From assembly GCA_030522415.1 (NCBI GenBank), contig CM060131.1, positions 248,001-312,000 of the forward strand: a DNA stretch of 64,000 nt, read 5' to 3'. A model generated the notes under the pieces. It was given only the letters and a program-made list of their open reading frames with translations, was not told the origin of the DNA and did no database searches. This document shows, in pieces, positions 47,187 through 58,284 of the stretch. Positions within the stretch are counted from its first letter, which is position 1; the number at the start of each line of letters is the position of its first letter. A program made the translations under genes and the position numbers. The stretch comes from Channallabes apus. Its lineage: Eukaryota > Chordata > Actinopteri > Siluriformes > Clariidae.

Positions 47187-47670
47187 AATTTTTTTTTTTT
47201 TGGGGTATTTCCAATTTTCCTCCCCAATTTAGTCGTGGCCAATTCCTCCCCGTTGCTAGGGGGGCTCCCCCATTAAGGCTACCACTACCACTCAGCCGGG
47301 AGGGCCGAAGACTATCACGTGTTTACTCAGAACCGCGTGACGTCAGCCGACCGCATCTTTTCGAACTGCTTGCTCACGCACCATTAGGACACACACTGAG
47401 GAAAGCGCTAGCCGCTCCTTACGCGTGCGTGAGCTCACAGACGCCCCTGATTGGCTGTAGAGCCGTGATTAATGTGGGAGCGCCAGTACCTCTCATCCCT
47501 CCCCCGAGAGAGCTCGGCCAATCTCCCTATGCCTCCAGCTGTGAGAGGAAAACAGCATCACCTGGGGTTCTCTATGCCTCCAGCTGTGAGAGGAAAACAG
47601 CATCACCTGGGGTTCGAACCAGCGATCTCCGGATGATAGGGCGAGCGCTTTACCACTGCGCCACTCGGAG
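47187..47670 (-). mobile_element. tRNA-derived SINE with internal 45-bp duplication
   Basis: On the minus strand it starts TCCGAGTGGCGCAGTGGTAA (box A) and has GGTTCGAACCCCAGG (box B) about 50 bases on, so the head derives from a tRNA. A 45-bp unit after the head is duplicated in tandem (47527-47571 and 47572-47616). It ends in a 13-base A run. Flanks ATTGACTTTG and ATTGCCTTTTTG fit an imperfect target duplication. It interrupts the Gmr1-like reverse transcriptase between FCTDFRK and NSLTRPD. Confidence 0.88.
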
Positions 47671-48098
47671 GTTACAAAGTCAATAGTTTAACTAGACCAG
47701 ATTGTTTCCCTCTGCCCCGCATAGAAGATTGCGTCGTTCAGGTTGGGTCTGCTAAGTTTGTCAGCAAGTAGGACTTGTTGAAGGGATACTGGCAGGTGCC
47801 GTTAACAAAAAGAACGCAAGAAATCTCTTCCTTTGTTATCCCGTCCAGTCTCTTTTCTTATCAAGTTATGAGTTTCGGTCTTCGAAATGCGCCAGCTACT
47901 TTTCAACGCCTCATGAACCACGTTATTTTGGGACTTGAGGGCTGTGCGCTATTTATCTGGATGACTTGGTTCTCTTTAGCGACAGTTGGTAATCTCATAA
48001 AATGTCTTTGCGCAGTGTTGCAGCGTTTATCTGAAGCCCGGCTTACAGCCAATATGGAAAAATGTTTCTTTGCAGACTCCCTGTCTTATGGGGAAGGA

Positions 48099-50714
48099 TG
48101 TGACGTCCCCCCATCATTGAGCCTGTGAGATGTGACTGGCGGTTCTATTTTCAGCAATCTGCAGATTGAACGCACCTGTCGCTGCGCTCCTAGGGCTACC
48201 TTAAAAGAGCGATAGTTGAGGCATATGGGGGTCTTTTTGTGCTTTGACTTTGGGGTTATATTTGGTTGGAGTTTGGTTACTTTGAGCACTCCACCATCAG
48301 GACATTACAATGTTGCAGGCACTTTGCGCTACACACTGACTCTGATGTACTCAGGAATAGTATCAGAATCAGAAAGTTTTATTGCCAAGTACGCTTGCAC
48401 GTACAAGGAATTTGTTTTAGTGACGGAGCTTCCAGAACAAAAAATACAAATGACAAGACAAAAACAGCATGACACAAAAAAAAACAAAAAAATGGTTGAC
48501 ATCAAATGGAGTACGGTGTGAGATACGTTTAAATAAGTTGCATAAATATCTGAAATCTGTGGTATTATACAGTATATTGCACAGTGGTATTGTACACAAT
48601 ATTGCACATATATTTACTGACCGTTAGAATGATGTTTAACTGTTAAGGAGGTAGATTGCCTGGGGGGAAAAAACTGTTCTTGTGCCTGACTGTCCTGGTG
48701 TTCAGTGCTCTGTAGCGTCGACCCGACGGCAAAAGTTCAAAGAGAAGGTGGCTTGGGTGTGAGGGGTCCAAAGTGATATTCCGTGCCCTTTTCTTCACTC
48801 TGGATATATACAGTTCTTGCAGCGTGGGCAGGGGAGTGCCAATAATTCTTTCAGCAGTCCGAACCGACCTTTGTAGTCTCTTCTGATGTCTGCTTTCGTA
48901 GCTGAGCCAAACCAGACAGTTATTGAAGTGCACAGGACGGATTCAATGACGGCTGAGTAGAACTGTGTGAGCAGCTCCTGTGGCAGGTTGAATTTCTTCA
49001 GCTGGCGAAGGAAATACAACCTCTGGTGGGCCTTTTTAACAATGGAGTCAATGTGAATGTCCCACTTCAGGTCCTGAGAGATGGTCGTGCCCAGGAACCG
49101 GAATGACTCCACTGCCGTCACAGTGCTGTTCATGATGGTGAGTGGGGGGGAAGTGCAGGGGGGCTTCTCCTGAAGTCCACGATCTCCATTATTTTGAGCT
49201 TGTTCAGCTCCAGGTTGTTGTGACTGCACCAGACAGCCAACTGCTGGACCTCCCTTCTGTATGCAGACTCGTCACCGTCCTGGATGAGGCAGATGATTGT
49301 AGTGTCATCTGCAAATTTCAGGAGCTTGACAGTGGGGTCTGTGGAGGTGCAGTCGTTGGTGTAGATGGAGAAGAGCAGTGGGGAGAGAACGCATCCCTGA
49401 GGGGCTCCAGTATTGGTGGTGTGACTGTTGGACATGAATTTTCCCAGTTTCACTAACTGCTGCCTGTCTGTCAGAAAGCTGGTGATCCAGTGACAGATAG
49501 AGCTAGGAACTCTATCTAGCTGGTTTAATTTGGTCTGAAGCAGTGCTGGGATGATCATATTAAAAGCTGATGAAAAGTCTATAAACCAGACCCTTGCATA
49601 AGCCCCTGGTTTGTCCCATATTGACTGCATGATCAACAGACCTGTTTGCTCTATAAGCAAACTGCAGGGGGTCCAGTAAGGGTCCTGTGATGTCCCTCAG
49701 ATAGGCCAACACCAGTCTTTCAAATGACTTCATGATCACAGATGTTAGGGCGACTGGTCTGTAGTCATTAAGTCCTGTGATTTTAGTTTTTTTTGGAATG
49801 GGGATGATTGTGGAACGTTTAAAGCACAAAGGCACTTCACATTGTTCCAGTGATCTGTTGAAGATCTGTGTGAAAATGGGCGCCAGCTGGTCAGTACAGG
49901 ATTTCAGACAGGCTGGTGTCACGCCATCTGGGCCTGGAACTTTCCTTCTCTTGTTTCAGAAAGATCTGGCGAACATCATTTTCACAGACCTGGAGTGCAG
50001 GGGGGGGGGGGAAGAGAGGGTGGTTGTCAGAGGTGATAATGGTGGTGTAGAAAGAGGGTCAGGACAGGAGTGTGGTGTGAGACTGGGAGTTTCAAATCTA
50101 CAATAGAACTCATTCAGGTCATCAACCAGTTGTTGATTCCCTACAGAGTTGGGGGATGGCGTCTTGTAGTTAGTGATGGTTTTCAGGCCTTTCCACACTG
50201 AAGCAGGATCGTTTGCAGAAAACTGATTTTCCAGTTTTTCAGAGTAGCTCCTCTTAGCTGCTCTGATCGCCCTTGTTAGTGTGTTCCTGGCCTGGTTGTA
50301 CAAGATCCTGTCCCCACTCCCGTAGGCATCCTCTTTGGCCTGACGAAGCTGTCTTGAGTTTTGCTGTAAACCATGGTTTGACATTGTTATATGTTAAAAA
50401 TGTCCTGGTAGGGATGGACATGTCTTCACAGAAACTGATGTAGGATGTTACAGAATCTGTGAGCTCGTCCAGATTGGTGGCAGCAGCTTCAAAAACACTC
50501 CAATGAGTGCAGTCAAAACAGGCCTGTAATTCCTGTTCTGCTTCACTGGTACATTTCTTACGTTATGTTCCATCTCTGGTCCATCTCTTATGTTACGTTG
50601 TTTCTTTTCTTTTTAGTGAATTATGTTTAAATTGAATAAAGCCTTTTCCAATTCAGTCTCATGTTTCCGTGCGTCCCTCTTTTGTTGCTTCCCTTGGAGC
50701 CACGGGTTGTAACA
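48099..50714 (+). repeat. Gmr1-like element, 3' LTR, split by Rex1
   Basis: Starts TGTGACGTCC after the purine tract GGGGAAGGA and ends GTTGTAACA. The Rex1 copy 3 (48363-50573) divides it; outer parts align with 32367-32637. LTR sequence alone is about 400 bp. Confidence 0.8.
48363..50573 (-). mobile_element. Rex1/Babar-type LINE, copy 3, 5'-truncated
   Basis: A different Rex1 lineage from copies 1 and 2: its 3' end is GGCAATAAAACTTTCTGATT then CTGAT. The minus strand reads DDLNEFYCRFETPS (about 50110), [74 protein letters not shown], intact KFADDTTIICL (about 49320) and the C-terminal FNLPQELLTQFYSAVIES. Frame changes near 49950, 49640, 49200 and 48850. Truncated upstream of the linker. It entered the Gmr1-like 3' LTR. 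Confidence 0.9.
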
Positions 50715-50840
50715 CTTATGTGATGCATGCACTTACACAAACTTTCCATACACACACCTACAAGATGCGCGCACATTCATACACACAAACCTATGAGATG
50801 TGCACACATACACAAACTCTGTACACACACACCTGCACAG
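50715..50840. repeat. Minisatellite loop of element X, right
   Basis: Units such as CACATACACAAACTCTGTAC and CACCTATGAGATGTGC-like blocks match those at 32284-32366, placing this tract opposite the truncated 5' LTR. Confidence 0.7.
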
Positions 50841-52888
50841 GAGTAGCGAACTGTAGCGCTATAGGGAACTAGTGAACGACGGATCTTCACTTTAGCGGAA
50901 AAGGGAATGAAAAATTATTACATATCGCTGGAGCGTGAAAAAATTTACCTCGAAAATTTTATATATTTATTATAATAATTATCGAGGATGACAATTTAAA
51001 TAGGACACAATTTTCACATTTATTTTAATTTAGAAACCCTTAGTATTATATAGTATGTAAAAAATAAATAAAAAAATTAAATACATCTCCGTACATCTTG
51101 TAAATTAATCGAATCATTTTCGATAAGTTATAATCGTTTCAATACGGTATATATTTTATAATGGTATTAGTTTTTGTTTCAATAAATATTCTATATTTAA
51201 TATCTGTAGCGTAATATTTCGATAGCAGCAGCCACAGGTATCCGAGGTGCTTATGTTACCATAACAAAAAGAGAAGTTGTTCAGCTGTTTAGTGTCACTA
51301 TGCAGATGTTACACCCCGTGTAGTTACCGAAATCTTTGGTTTAGTTCTCATTGAGTGGCCACACATCACTTCCACGTCCGTTGCCTAGTAACACCGATCG
51401 AAACGAGGCATAATCGTGGTGTTTGCTTCGGTTATGACTTGGCATAGTTTATCATCTGCTGTGGTAGATCTGATTTACAGAGGTGGAAAGTAACGGATTA
51501 CATTTACTCGCGTTACTGTAATTGAGTAGCTTTTTTTGTGTATTTCTACTTTTTAAAGTAGTTTTAAAAATCTGTAATTTTACTTTTACTTAAGTACGTT
51601 TTGTTTGAAGTATTGTAATTCACTACATTTTAAATCATATTCGCTACTGAGTAAAAAATAAATGAATGAAAATGATAAAATAATACAAATATTATGCTTT
51701 GTATAAATGCTCCGTTGCGCCGCGTGTGTGTATCATGTCCTGGTCGCGCGCCGCTCCAGACTCCACTCCAGGTTTTCTGACATCGGCATCTACCTGACCT
51801 TCCACACGGTCGCTTCCGCCCTGAGTGATGTCATCGACTAGCGCGACCATTTATAAACCGGAGAGAGACGCGGGAAAGATGAAAGAGGTTGTGATTTTGG
51901 TGTTTTGATTTTTGGTTGTGTATTCGGGTTTTGACTTTTTTGCCTCCAATTGACTTTGATTATTGCTTTGTCCCTTTGGTTTGGTTGGCCTTTTTATATA
52001 TTTGTAGATAATTTCATTGTTTTTGGTTTAGGGAGTCCGGGAAGGTACCTGTATTTTTGTTTGTGTGTTTTTTTTTTTTGCAGGTAATCTAGCTACTAAA
52101 TATAAATACCATTTTGTTTATTATTTTGGCCTGGGTCCACCCTGAATCTGATCCTCCTCCTCCTGTTGTGTGTGTGTATGTGTGTGCGTGTGTGTTTGTA
52201 CAGTATATACAAACCTCATTATTTCATCAGTTAATGATTGGATCTAGTTATTTCTGCCATATACCACCATTTCCATACAGTTTAAAATAGAACCCTGAAC
52301 CATTCTTTTGCTGTATGGCCCTAGACTGGGATGTAACACCATATTTAAGTGACCACTTTGATTTTAAAGCACAACAAAGACAACAGCTTTATTATGCAAA
52401 GGTGTTCCTTCAGTTAAAAACAACTAGTTTGAGATTTATATCTGCTCATCTTTTTTGAAGTACGCTAGAATGCCTCATCCCACCCCCGCTGTTAAAATAA
52501 AAAAGTAACTCGGTAACTTTTACTCTGAGTAAATTTTTTAATGAGCTACTTTTTACTTTTACTTGAGTAGATTTTTATGATGGTAACTTTACTTGTACTT
52601 AAGTAAAATTTCACTGAAGTAACAGTACTTGTACTTGAGTAACAAATTTTATTACTCTTTCCACCTCTGCTGATTTATTCAAAACACAATAATAAGGCTT
52701 TATATCCTCAGGAGGGGTCATTACATTGCTTTAGTGATAATTTCACGGAAGCGAGTTCAGAACTAAATCGCTGCTCCTGCCGCATCTAAAGCACTGTGAC
52801 ACTAAAAAAAACATCCGAGAAGTTCAGAAGCTTCAAATAGAATGAACAAACTAATGAATTTTCTCAAAACGTTATGAAATTAAGTAGA
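50841..52888. repeat. Inverted-repeat element X, right arm, with hAT inside
   Basis: Reverse complement of 31158-32030, interrupted by the hAT at 51478-52669. Arm sequence alone is about 850 bp. The outer end is at AAGTAGA near 52888, next to a decayed DD37E Tc1. Confidence 0.9.
51478..52669. mobile_element. Non-autonomous hAT with 8-bp target duplication
   Basis: Ends CAGAGGTGGAAAGTAAC and TTACTCTTTCCACCTCTG; both sides carry CTGATTTA (51470-51477 and 52670-52677). The 1192-bp element has AGTAA/ACTTAAGTA-rich subterminal repeats and no transposase. Excising it restores the right arm of element X. Confidence 0.95.
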
Positions 52889-53967
52889 GCTAAATTACCG
52901 CTAAAAAACTATCGCTAAACTATCGCTGATTGTCTCAGGGCTCTTTGGACTACTGCAATAAATCTCAGACACCTGTGGTAGTTTGCCAGATTAACTCAAT
53001 TAAAGAAAAAGTACTGAAGGTTGTTCCACATTATTAAGCAGGCCACAGGTTTCAAGCAATATGGGAAAGAAAAAGGATCTCTCTGCTGCTGAAAAGGATC
53101 AAATTGGACAAGGTATGACAGATATTTCACGAAAACTCATCATACTGTGAAGACATTCGTGGCTGATTCAGAGCACAGACAGGTTCGCGCAGATGAAGGC
53201 AGAAGGAAGGTTTCTGCCAGACAAATTCATCAGATTAAGAGAGCAGCTGCTGAAATGCCATTACAAAGCAGCAAACAGGTATTTGAAGCTGCTGGTGCCT
53301 CTGGAGTCCTGCGAACCTCAAGGTGTAGGATCCTTTAGAGGCTTTCAGTTGTGCATAAACCTACTATTCGGCCACCCCTAACCAATGCTCACAAGCAGAA
53401 GACTAGTTTTCAAACATTCTTGTTTACTGATGAGTGTCGTGCAATCATGGATGGTCCAGATGAATGGAGTAGTGGATGGCCACCATGTCCCAACAAGGCT
53501 GTGAAGTCAACAAAGAGGTGCCGGAGTCAGGTTTTGGGCCAGAATCATGGGGAAAGAGCTGGTAGGCCTCTGTAGGGTCCCTGAAGGTGTGAAAATGACC
53601 TCAGCAAAGTATACTGCCTGACCACTTTCTTCCATGGTACAAAAAGAACCACCGTGCCTTCCGTAGCAAAACCATCTTCATGCACGACAATGCACCATCT
53701 CATGTTGCAAAGAATACCTCTGTGTCATTGGCTGCTATGGGCATAAAAGATGAGAAACTCATGGTGTGGCCACCATCCTCCCCTGATCTCAACCCCACTG
53801 AGAACCTTTGGAGAATCCTCAAAAGATCTATGAGGGTGGGAGGCAGTTTTATTCAAAACAGCAGCTCTGGGAGTCTATTCTGACACCCCGCAAAGAAATT
53901 CAAGCAGAAACTGTCCAAAAACTCAAGTTCAATGGATGCAAGAATTGTGAAGGTGATATCAAAGAAG

Positions 53968-54265
53968 GGCCCCTCCTTGAACCATCACCTTATCGTGGTG
54001 GAGGGGTTTGCGTGTCCCAATGATCCTGGGAGCTATGTTGTCGGGGGCTTCATGCCCCTGGTAGGGTCACCCATGGCAATCTGGTCCTAGGTCAAGGGAA
54101 CAGACAAAGAGTGGTTCAAAAGACCTCTTATGATGAACACAAACATTGGTAAACGTTTTCCCTCGCCCGGACGTGGGTCACCGGGGCCTCCCTCTGGAGC
54201 CAGGCCTGGAGGTGGGGCCCGATGGCGAGCGCCTGGTGGTCGGGCCTGCACCCATGATATGTCTA
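53968..54265 (+). mobile_element. RTE-type LINE 5' region fragment
   Basis: GC-rich block TTATCGTGGTGGAGGGGTTT, CATGCCCCTGGTAGGGTCAC, GTCACCGGGGCCTCCCTCTG, AGCGCCTGGTGGTCGGGCCT, which I recognise as the leader of a widespread fish RTE-type LINE. It replaces part of the DD37E element and has no tail visible. Confidence 0.55.
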
Positions 54266-54332
54266 TGGGCAACTGTCTGCACTCAGACCAAAGGGGGCTG
54301 AATAATTACGCACACCCCACTTTTCAGTTATA

Positions 54333-55947
54333 CAGTGGTGTGAAAAACTATTTGCCCCCTTCCTGATTTCTTATTCTTTTGCATGTTTGTCACACAAAAT
54401 GTTTCTGCTCATCAAAAAACGTTAACTATTAGTCAAAGATAACATAATTCGACACAAAATGCAGTTTTTAAATGAAGGTTTATGTTATTAAGGGAGAAAA
54501 AAAACTCAAAATCTACATGGCCCTGTGTGAAAAAGTGATTGCCCCCCTTGTTAAAAAATAACTTAACTGTGGTTTATCACACCTGAATTCAATTTCTGTA
54601 GTCACCCCCAGGCCTGATTACTGCCACACCTGTTTCAATCAAGAAATCACTTAAATAGGAGCTACCTGACACAGAGAAGTAGACCAAAAGCACCTCAAAA
54701 GCTAGACATCATGCCAAGATCCAAAGAAATTCAGGAACAAATGAGAACAAAAGTAATTGAGATCTATCAGTCTGGTAAAGGTTATAAAGCCATTTCTAAA
54801 GCTTTGGGACTCCAGCGACCCACAGTGAGAGCCATTATCCACAAATGGCAAAAACATGGAACAGTGGTGAACCTTCCCAGGAGTGGCCGGCCGACCAAAA
54901 TTACCCCAAGAGCGCAGAGACAACTCATCCGAGAGGCCATAAAACACCCCAGGACAACATCTAAAGAACTGCAGGCCTCACTTGCCTCAATTAAGGTCAG
55001 TGTTCACGACTCCACGATAAGAAAGAGACTGGGCAAAAACGGCCTGCATGGCAGATTTCCAAGGCGCAAACCACTTTTAAGCAAAAAGAACATTAAGGCT
55101 CGTCTCAATTTTGCTAAAAAACATCTCAATGATTGCCAGGACTTTTGGGAAAATACCTTGTGGACCGACGAGACAAAAGTTGAACTTTATGGAAGGTGCG
55201 TGTCCTGGCATCTGGCGTAAAAGTAACAGCATTTCAGAAAAAGAACATCATACCAACAGTAAAACATGGTGGTGGTAGTGTGATGGTCTGGGGTTGTTTT
55301 GCTGCTTCAGGGCCTGGAAGGCTTGCTGTGATAGATGGAACCATGAATTCTACTGTCTACCAAAAAATCCTGAAGGAGAATGTCTGGCCATCTGTTCGTC
55401 AACTCAAGCTGAAGCGATCTTGGGTGCTGCATCAGGACAATGACCCAAAACACACCAGCAAATCCACCTCTGAATGGCTGAAGAAAAACAAAATGAAGAC
55501 TTTGGAGTGGCCTAGTCAAAGTCCTGACCTGAATCCTATTGAGATGTTGTGGCATGACCTTAAAAAGGCGGTTCATGCTAGAAAACCCTCAAATAAAGCT
55601 GAATTACAACAATTCTGCAAAGATGAGTGGGCCAAAATTCCTCCAGAGCGCTGTAAAAGACTCGTTGCAAGTTATCGCAAATGCTTGATTGCAGTTATTG
55701 CTGCTAAGGGTGGCCCAACCAGTTATTAGGTTCAGGGGGCAATTACTTTTTCACACAGGGCCATGTAGGTTTGGATTTTTTTTCTCCCTAAATAATAAAA
55801 CCCCTCATTTAAAAACTGCATTTTGTGTTTACTTGTGATATCTTTAACTAATAGTTAAATGTGTTTGATGATCAGAAACATTTTGTGTGACAAACATGCA
55901 AAAGAATAAGAAATCAGGAGGGGGGCAAATAGTTTTTCACACCACTG
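54333..55947 (+). mobile_element. Tc1 DD34E element, copy D
   Basis: A 1615-bp copy with TA on both sides (54331-54332 and 55948-55949), inserted in the 3' part of the decayed DD37E Tc1. Same orientation as copies A, B and E. Confidence 0.95.
54711..55729 (+). pseudogene. Tc1 DD34E transposase, copy D, broken
   Basis: Open from MPRSKEIQEQ through the DNA-binding domain and the first catalytic Asp (LWTDETKVEL) to 55220. Between 55208 and 55235 a 2-bp loss (CCCGTTACATC becomes CCTGGCATC) and a second 2-bp loss (AACACAGC becomes AACAGC) change frame. From 55196 the other frame carries GGGSVMVWGCF, HQDNDPKHTS and [11 protein letters not shown] to the stop at 55729. The second lesion is shared with copy E. 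Confidence 0.93.
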
Positions 55948-56129
55948 TATATTTGTAAAAAATGTTTGGAATTCTGTATGATTTTCGTTCCAGTTCTCAC
56001 GTGTACACCACTTTGTATTGGTCTTTCACGTGGAATTCCAATAAAATTGATTCATGTTTGTGGCTGTAATGTGACAAAATGTGGAAAAGTTCAAGGGGGC
56101 CGAATACTTTTGCAAGTCACAAGTCACTG

Positions 56130-56131
<2 letters not shown>

Positions 56132-56166
<35 letters not shown>

Positions 56167-56517
56167 CATATATGGAATGAAATCTGAAATACTGTAGTTA
56201 CATATACACACTGAATGATGCATAGATGGTATGCACTATCCCTTGCGCCATCTGCTGAGAGAAATGAGAATCGCAGGTTGGAAAAGGCAGGAAACGTCAT
56301 GCCGCCGCGCAGCTGTCAGCAATGTCATGTAAATAAGAGCAAAATAGCTTTATACTGCCTTTTAATGGTGCAATTTTGAAAATGTAAGCATGCAGGGTGA
56401 TTAAGCTCACAGATCTAGGAAAAGTCATGAAAGGAGGGTCCTGGAATTTGATCGAGTGTGAAGTATAATTTTTTCCCCCCATTGCAGTCAAATGACCGGT
56501 GCTCGGCACTACTAGTG
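56132..56517 (+). mobile_element. piggyBac-type element, right end with TTAA
   Basis: Ends GTCAAATGACCGGTGCTCGG then CACTACTAGTG, followed by TTAA at 56518-56521. Complemented, this terminus matches the left end at 30906 in 12 of 14 bases and repeats its inner motif. Begins after a (TA) run at about 56139-56160. The pair defines a 25.6-kb interval. Confidence 0.8.
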
Positions 56518-56521
56518 TTAA

Positions 56522-56935
56522 ATAAATACTAAGTGTAATGTCAGGTTTAAGTTAAATTATCAATTAATTATTAAAACAAAAAACTGACTGTGAATTACTC
56601 AATGATTCTTACTTAGCAATGACTTTTTTAGTGCTAAAGACTTCATGAAGATAAATACTTAATTAAAATTAATGACATTTGATGGTGAAAAAAAATTCAA
56701 AATCTTCTCTCAAAATCTAAGAATAACCAAAGTAGCAATAAATAGCAATGACAATTAGAAATATTGGCTTCAATATTAAGAACTTTAAATTTTCACCAGG
56801 AGTAAAAGCAGCACATTTCAGCTGTTGTGATGGGGGATTCAAAGAATGATCTCTCAACAACCATAATTCTATTCAGATAGCACTTTTCTTATGAAAATTC
56901 ATACAAGAGAGGGTGGGGAAGAGAGAGAGAGAGAG

Positions 56936-56966
<31 letters not shown>

Positions 56967-57400
56967 TGAGATAGATTCATAAAAAAAAATCATGTATAGT
57001 ATGTATCATATACTACTATGGAAATCTTGCTTAGCAAGAAAATTAAGTTTCTCGGTAGCCTCACACACAATATCAGGGCCACTTTGAACTTCACCATGTA
57101 TAGCAGCTGTACTTTTATGCCATCACTAAGAAGCAGGCCAAGGATTGATAGGTTCTACAAACAGCTTCTGTTTAAGCTGTGGTGCTAAAGTTGTGCAAAC
57201 AAGGGTTTCTAGAGGCTTTTGTGAAGCTCTTTGAGCATGCCTGAGGATGAGTGGGTTACTGTATATACCTTTCCCCCTTACTGTAAGGGAAAGTCCAGCT
57301 AACAGCCCAGCATTAGTCACTTCATAGGGAAGACATATCTGAAGTCTGTCGATTTCAGCTTTTCTTCAGAAAGACAGAGTGGGGATGCTCTGCTCATTTA
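56522..57400. other. Intronic, nothing recognised
   Basis: AT-rich, with GA and GT tracts near 56915-56965. No exon matching CHD2 and no terminal repeats noted. Confidence 0.5.
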
Positions 57401-57404
57401 TGAG

Positions 57405-58284
57405 GTGAGGTGATTGTTTGCTTTACATGTCAGGGAGCTCTCATGTTTGTGTTTCCTTCTGGCTCTCCCTTTTAGTTATGCTGTCATAGTTAGTCCTGCC
57501 GGAGTCCCTGCTTGCACTCTACAGTAAATATACATTCACATTAGACATTGTGACTGTGACCATACCTAATTGCAACCTCTCCTCCTCTTCTCTTCCTCCC
57601 CCTCTTTCTCTTTCCTCTCTCCCCCTGTCACTCTTTCTCTCTCTGTCGAGCTACACATGTGGTTCCTGAGCTGCCAGTGATCCAGACTCCCTCTGCCCTC
57701 CGGACCTGTCTGATCCATCCTGGTGCCCGGTTTCTGGTTGGAGGTCTCATCGCATGGATGCCCCGTGTGTCTCTTTAGGATGCGTCTGGTGTCTGGGGAT
57801 GATTCTCTATACTTAGAAGATGGTTCTGGCCTCGACTGGTGTGGTCAGCTGTTTCTCTGAGGACTTGACAATTCGATAGTTCAGGACTGGAACTTTCTAC
57901 AAGTCTATCTGAGTCTCGAATAACTACTGGACTCCATTTTATATCAACTATTATAACATCAATTAACATCAACTATTATAGCTGAACCTAACACTTAACA
58001 CTGTATAAATGCAGATAATTTCCTGCTATCTGTTTCACCCAGATGAGGATGGGTTCCCTGTCGAGTCTGGTTCCTCTCAAGGTTTCTTCCTATTACCGTC
58101 TCAGGGAGTTTTTCCTTGCCACTGTCGCCCTCGGGCTTGCTCGCCAGGGAATATCTGAACATTTTGATTCATACACATTCACATTCCATACAAACTTAAA
58201 TAATTCTTTTGATTGTGTAAAGCTGTTTTGAGACAATGTCAATTGTTAAAAGCGCTATACAAATAAAACTGAATTGAATTGAAA
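57405..58284 (+). mobile_element. L2-type LINE 3' UTR, piece 1
   Basis: No coding part. It holds the same 3' region as the L2 at 2084 (GAGCTGCCAGTGATCCAGAC, AGATGAGGATGGGTTCCCTG, AGGTTTCTTCCTATTACCGT) and ends GCTGTTTTGAGACAATGTCA, AAAGCGCTATACAAATAAAA, CTGAATTGAATTGAA. A truncated insertion. Confidence 0.85.

Larger units (their letters stand above)
46335..48098 (+). pseudogene. Gmr1-like pol, reverse transcriptase, broken
   Basis: Linker VVPELFGDAPWRTDW is split by the solo LTR at 46472 and resumes QHNIDVGDAKPI at 46971. The reverse transcriptase continues FSEWASPCLLV, FCTDFRK (then a SINE), PDCFPLPRIEDCV, DLLKGYWQVPLTKR, SFGLRNAPATFQRLMN and YLDDLVLFS (about 47950, in a shifted frame). 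It stops after ANMEKCFFADSLSY and runs directly into a purine tract and the 3' LTR, so the end of RT and all RNase H are deleted. A stop lies at 47769. Confidence 0.88.
52930..56131 (+). mobile_element. Decayed Tc1 of DD37E type, 5'-truncated
   Basis: Starts MGKKKDLSAAEKDQI (53061), then ADSEHRQVRADEG, VSARQIHQIKRAAAEMPLQ, VHKPTIRPPLTNAHKQK, FTDECRA with the first Asp (about 53430), FMHDNAPSHVAKN with the second (about 53685) and SPDLNPTENLW with the Glu (about 53790). I count 37 residues between the second Asp and Glu. Several stops and deletions (near 53145, 53335 and 53575). It is interrupted by an RTE piece at 53968 and the Tc1 copy D at 54333; its 3' end (GGGGGCCGAATACTTTTGCA) resumes after 55950. 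Confidence 0.85.

Noticed and set aside
47598..47670. Possible functional tRNA gene on the minus strand
   Set aside because: Boxes A and B fit, but the sequence continues into a SINE body with an A tail; no separate tRNA is supported.
47114..47686. Open frame of 190 codons on the plus strand
   Set aside because: It is the antisense of the tRNA-derived SINE, and the repeated peptide reflects the 45-bp duplication.
53147..53575. Short frames at 53147, 53193 and 53351 as separate genes
   Set aside because: They are overlapping pieces of one decayed DD37E transposase.
30906..56517. A Teratorn-like piggyBac and herpesvirus fusion
   Set aside because: The interval has TTAA-flanked piggyBac-type ends, but all content I could read is retrotransposon, hAT or Tc1; no viral gene was seen.
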